Part shown: positions 60,308 to 64,000 of the stretch, one piece after another | How positions within the stretch are numbered: the first letter of the stretch is position 1 | How the letters are laid out: the number at the start of each line of letters is the position of its first letter | Assembly: GCA_003024785.1 (NCBI GenBank) | Contig: PUQB01000351.1 | Span: 1 to 64,000, forward strand | DNA from: Selaginella tamariscina | Taxonomy: Eukaryota; Streptophyta; Lycopodiopsida; Selaginellales; Selaginellaceae | Reading direction: 5' to 3' | DNA: 64,000 bases | The notes under the pieces: generated by a model | Databases searched by the model: none | Told to the model about the DNA's origin: nothing | The model's input: the letters and a program-made list of their open reading frames with translations, nothing else | Made by a program: the position numbers and the translations under genes

Positions 60308-61955
60308 TGTTAGAGTTTTAACCTAAAGGGCCAACACGTGGTTGTTAAGTGGCCATCCGGCATCATCACCCTATATGAGCAACGCTAAGTCTTCCAAGAT
60401 GACCCCAAGAGTCTGACTTAGATGCTTAATTAGGCAAAAGATTCAGAGTCCTACCTTAAGGCCCCTAGAATGACTATCCCCCAAACTTGAGAGGATAACC
60501 CGAGTAGACTTTAAGATCCCGTCCCAGTAGACCTAGGCAAGCTCATGCCCTAACCTTATTAAGGAGATGTGACTTAAACATACCCTCATGACAAAGTTAA
60601 GGCATCATCACTTATCCCTTGAGGAATCACCTTCATTCGAGAGAACAACCCCTTTAGGGCGATAAGGGGTACCCTGAACCACAACTAACTCTTGAGGGTT
60701 TGAGTGGCCAAGTCATACTTAGACTTATGACTAGTACTTAGTGAGATCATGAGTGTGTGCCATAGGCGAACACGAGTATTTTACTAAGCAAACTCCCCAA
60801 AGCTAGGTTTGGATAACCCTAAGTACATGACCTTACGAGTTCCTCACGAAAGAGCTCATGTTAATGAGCTTAGGTTGTTCAACCCTTAAATCCCAAGGTG
60901 TGCCAAAGCACACTTAATTACCTTCCCTTGAACTGATGCCCAAGGCTTAGCATTCTAGTGCGAGCACAAGCATGCATGTTAGGTAGAGTCTCCAACCCCT
61001 TGGCGACCGACAAACTCATGACACAACCCTAGCCCACATTGTGGAAGGCAATGTCAGATGAGGATGTGACACTAGACTAGATGACACATGGTACAACACT
61101 AAGGCTATCATGTCATAACCCCTTAGATTTAAGAGTTGCACTAAGTGCCACAAATGTGGCTCCTAAATGCCAACTCTAGAACCCCTGAGTGAACCCTCAG
61201 GAACTGAGTAATGAGAACCTATCAGCCAAGATCCCACACCCACAGTTGGATAAGGACACGAATGTGCCTTGCTTAACTATGAGTGCCACCTAGCTTGACA
61301 TGGAGAAGGAGGTTGGAGACATACCTCAACCTCTAACCCTTAAAACGTGCATTCTGACAAGACCTTTCAGTTATGAATTCACCAACATTAAGAGTAGACT
61401 ACCCTGAAGGTGGGACATACCTTATTGTTTGGAAGTTAGGGCGGCACAACAAAGGGTTGTGCCTTAACGACATGAACTAAAGCTTACACCAGCAAAAGAG
61501 TAACGAACTTAGTCATGAACCCAAAACTCTATCACATGTACTACTTAATATATGTGACAGAGCCCCCCCCCGATTTTCCTATTTTATGTAAGTGGGTTAG
61601 CACGGAATCTCATTCTTAATGAAAAATATACTTAGTGAGTTTATTTAACGACCCATCGACCTCTAAACCCTAACATGTCAAACCTAGGGTATTTTTAAAC
61701 ATATCCAGCATGCCAAACTCACTGGAACTAACCATTAACCCAACCAAGACACAAAAAATGTGGGTAAAAGTTTTCTAGAAGGTAAGTGCTTCTTTGCTTA
61801 AGAGTTTCTCGTAATATCTAAGACAACCGATGGACTCCCCTAAACACCTAAGTGCACTAAGTAGGGCTGTTTCTCACTACATTTAGGAACATAGTTCAAT
61901 AGATGACAACACTCAACGTTCAAAGTAAAGAGGAGTCATAGTAAAAACTATGACA
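60308..61955 (-). repeat. 5' LTR of the minus-strand LARD-like element
   Basis: TGTTAGAG to CTATGACA on the plus strand; next to the primer site at 60287-60307. Confidence 0.88.
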
Positions 61956-63145
61956 TTTGTTTAACACGTCTGAATTATGCATGGAAAGTTGGTCTTGAGA
62001 TCTACTTTGTAGAGGACATTTGCTTGGTAAGTGAATGTTTGAAAGTAACACTCGGAAAGCAACTTCCAAATTGCATGCTAGGTTACTTTACCTTACAGTT
62101 GTCCAAGTTACTTTACCTTATGGTTGTTTAGGTTTACTCTACCTTATGGTTGTTTAATTTACTTTACCTTAGATTTGTGCAAGTTAATTTATCGTATACA
62201 CAGAGTTAGTTTGTTCTCTAAGTCTTTAGGATCATGTGATGTGCTAAGTTTACATGTTATTAAAAAATTTCTTTTTTCTCTAAGGTGTATGAAATTAGGA
62301 TAACACATAATTTGAGAATATGACAGTGTCCATTGAGTTTTGGCTTAGGTCAATTGTTTTGGCAATAGTGTTTAAACAAAAAAAGACATATGTTCAAATT
62401 GCTTCTTTGACTTAAAAAAAAACGGGCTATTTAAACATAAGAATGAATACTACATTCTAACAGAAAGTGCGAAAAAAGTTCCTACTATAGCGCATGTGTT
62501 CGAGAGTGTAACTTAAGAAGCAAGTTATGGTACTGAACTTATGGTACGAAGGAAAGGCGTGTATTAACATATGACCAATATGTTAAACAGTTGGTTTAAA
62601 ATGCAATGTAGTCAAAATATTGTTTGATGTTTGTAGTATTTCGATGAACTAGTTACAAGTAATGGAAGGTGGAATAATTTGCTAAGTTCAAGTGTATTGA
62701 TTTGGACTTTACAATGTTAAACTTTAGTTAGTTGTAAGTGCACATTCTTTATTCAAGTTAGTTAGCTTGGCTAACTCGATTATGAAGTTGTCTTATGTGG
62801 ATCATGAGAAGGAGAGATGCATGATAGTTTATGGTATTAAAGGAATTTAAGACTACATTTTATAGTGTAGTTTTTGGGTAGATGGTGTGATCTACCAAAA
62901 ATAGAAATATTAAAAACCATACGTTTATATTTCTATTTAATGAGAAGACTTACATAGTGAAGGTGTTCAGCGCACACTTGTGCATTTCATTATTAACTCT
63001 TTAAGCTTGAATCTATAATGTTGTTTGTAATGTGGGAATTAATTAATTTAATCTCTTAAACAAGGGTGATTCATTGGTTAACAAGAGTATTAAGTTGAGG
63101 ATTTCCATTTTGCTCAAAAACTAAGTAAAAAAACTTAGTAGTTTT
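61956..63145 (+). mobile_element. Continuation of the plus-strand LARD-like element (fossil)
   Basis: Begins with TTAACACGTCTGAATT, the piece of internal sequence that should follow 53981. It mirrors 59000-60180 for over a kilobase, including the repeated GTTACTTTACCTTATGGTTG phrase. It is cut at 63145 by the start of another LTR. Confidence 0.75.
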
Positions 63146-63712
63146 TGTTAAAGGTAAAATATTAAGAGCATAGTACATCCTATTGTAGAGAGAATAAGGG
63201 TAGGAAGGTTTGTAGTAAGCATGGAAGAAAAGGCTGTAAAGAAGGAAAATCTTTACCAAGAGGATAAGGAAAAGGAAAAAGGTAAAGGAAAAGGAAAAGG
63301 ATGATGTGGTGAGAGGAAGGGTAGTTAAGGAGAGTTAAGGCAACGAAGGAAGGGTCTCCATTTGAAGTTCCAGCAGGAGAAACGAAGGAAGGGTCTCCAT
63401 TTGAAGTTCCAGCAGGAGATAGAGGTTTTCTATACTTGTCTCTTGAATTCATGTAGTAATGAAAGGTGCATATTATAAGATCTTGTGTTATGTATACTTT
63501 CAATGAATGGATTTAACAAGGCAATAGCCAAATCCGTTCTTGCCCTTGACTTCGGAGACCAGTCATTGTGGCTTTGAAAGAAGGAGTTTTAATATATGTA
63601 AAGGTGGAGAGTTAAAGGAAAGAGAGTGTGTAGCCTTTCCTAAAGGTTAGGGGAAAGGAAACCGGTTAAACAAGAAAAGGTGGGGTTTCCGTTTTTCTTG
63701 TTTAATATTTGG
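63146..63712 (+). repeat. 5' LTR of a gypsy-like element at the right edge
   Basis: The match to the LARD internal region stops exactly at TGTTAAAGG (63146). The LTR has a TATA-like and poly(A)-signal-like stretch (about 63470-63520) and a 39-base tandem duplication (63342-63419). It is followed by TGGCGACCATGGAGGGATT, nearly the same leader as in the nested gypsy element near 50520-50541. The exact 3' end is uncertain. Confidence 0.6.
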
Positions 63713-64000
63713 CGACCATGGAGGGATTTCGCCATTGCAGTGTTAGCATTCATTAAGAAAAGAGGCTAAAAAGATAGAATTCTCATTCTAAAAAAGGCTC
63801 AGAAGGTGTAGAACCGAATGTGTAAAGGAGAAAGAATGAATGGAACCTTGGAGGAACCATCGTCCTGATCCAGCCTTAGCTGATCAAAGGAACCAAAGGC
63901 AGGCCAATAGAGTGGCTGCCCAACAGCAACCTGAAACTGACGAAAATAGACGTCAAAATATTCTTGGGAAGATAGTAGAGGATATTGCAAAAACAATACA
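63713..64000 (+). mobile_element. Leader and gag start of a gypsy-like element, cut by the window edge
   Basis: After the primer-site-like sequence a frame opens with ATG at 63839 (MEPWRNHRPDPALADQRNQ, continuing RQANRVAAQQQPETDENRR) and stays open to base 64000. Position and composition, rich in Gln, Arg and Asn, fit a gag N-terminus. Only the first 54 codons are in view, so completeness cannot be judged. Confidence 0.5.

Larger units (their letters stand above)
53982..61955 (-). mobile_element. Non-coding (LARD-like) LTR element on the minus strand (fossil)
   Basis: 5' LTR at 60308-61955; primer-binding site matching initiator-Met tRNA at 60287-60307; internal region 57288-60286 without any coding domain; a purine-rich tract (minus strand AAAGGTGGAGAG) at 55579-55590; and the 3' LTR at 53982-55578, which lacks its outer end. 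A solo LTR sits at 55602-57287 just inside the purine tract. The absence of gag and pol and the long LTRs fit a large retrotransposon derivative that would need another element's proteins. Old and not whole. Confidence 0.8.

Overview
This is nuclear DNA from a vascular land plant. The host genes are spliced and match plant families: a laccase, a patellin, a group E bZIP factor, a plant-type UBX protein and GET4. Several promoters carry telobox-like AAACCCTAA/TTAGGGTTT motifs. The transposons are typical plant types: PIF/Harbinger, a Ty3/gypsy chromovirus, and LTR elements with an initiator-Met tRNA primer site. The species cannot be told from the sequence.

Layout. Bases 1-20,000 are gene dense. 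In order: GET4 (-), a small coiled-coil gene (+) sharing its promoter, a laccase (-), a Gly-Pro-Ala-Met/His repeat protein (+), a single-pass membrane protein (+), an AT-rich gap with a fold-back element, a PUX11-like UBX protein (+), a patellin (+) and a bZIP34/61-like factor (+). Bases 20,000-25,000 are a very AT-rich gene desert. Then come two orphan exon-like fragments, a decayed LRR receptor kinase (-), a 4.7 kb PIF/Harbinger transposon with perfect ends (28166-32848), and an unrecognised multi-exon gene (+, about 33.7-36.9 kb). From 39.4 kb to the right edge the window is a nest of LTR-retrotransposon fossils: a chromovirus, a gypsy fragment, two opposed copies of a non-coding element with LTRs of about 1.65 kb, two solo LTRs of that family, a second gypsy copy inside one LTR, and a third gypsy-like element running off the right edge.

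The host genes have unrelated jobs: tail-anchored protein targeting (GET4), lignin-type phenol oxidation (laccase), CDC48 adaptor (PUX11), phosphoinositide/membrane traffic (patellin) and transcription (bZIP). They look like ordinary neighbours, not a pathway cluster. They share three oddities: introns filled with (GT/AC)n, (CT)n or (AT)n repeats; several GC-AG introns, mostly with the donor CAG|GCATGT; and one-base losses in short homopolymers that break otherwise well-kept reading frames, which looks more like assembly error than gene death. The most unusual non-coding structure is a GC-rich array of nine units inside the Harbinger element, built from two kinds of near-perfect hairpin.
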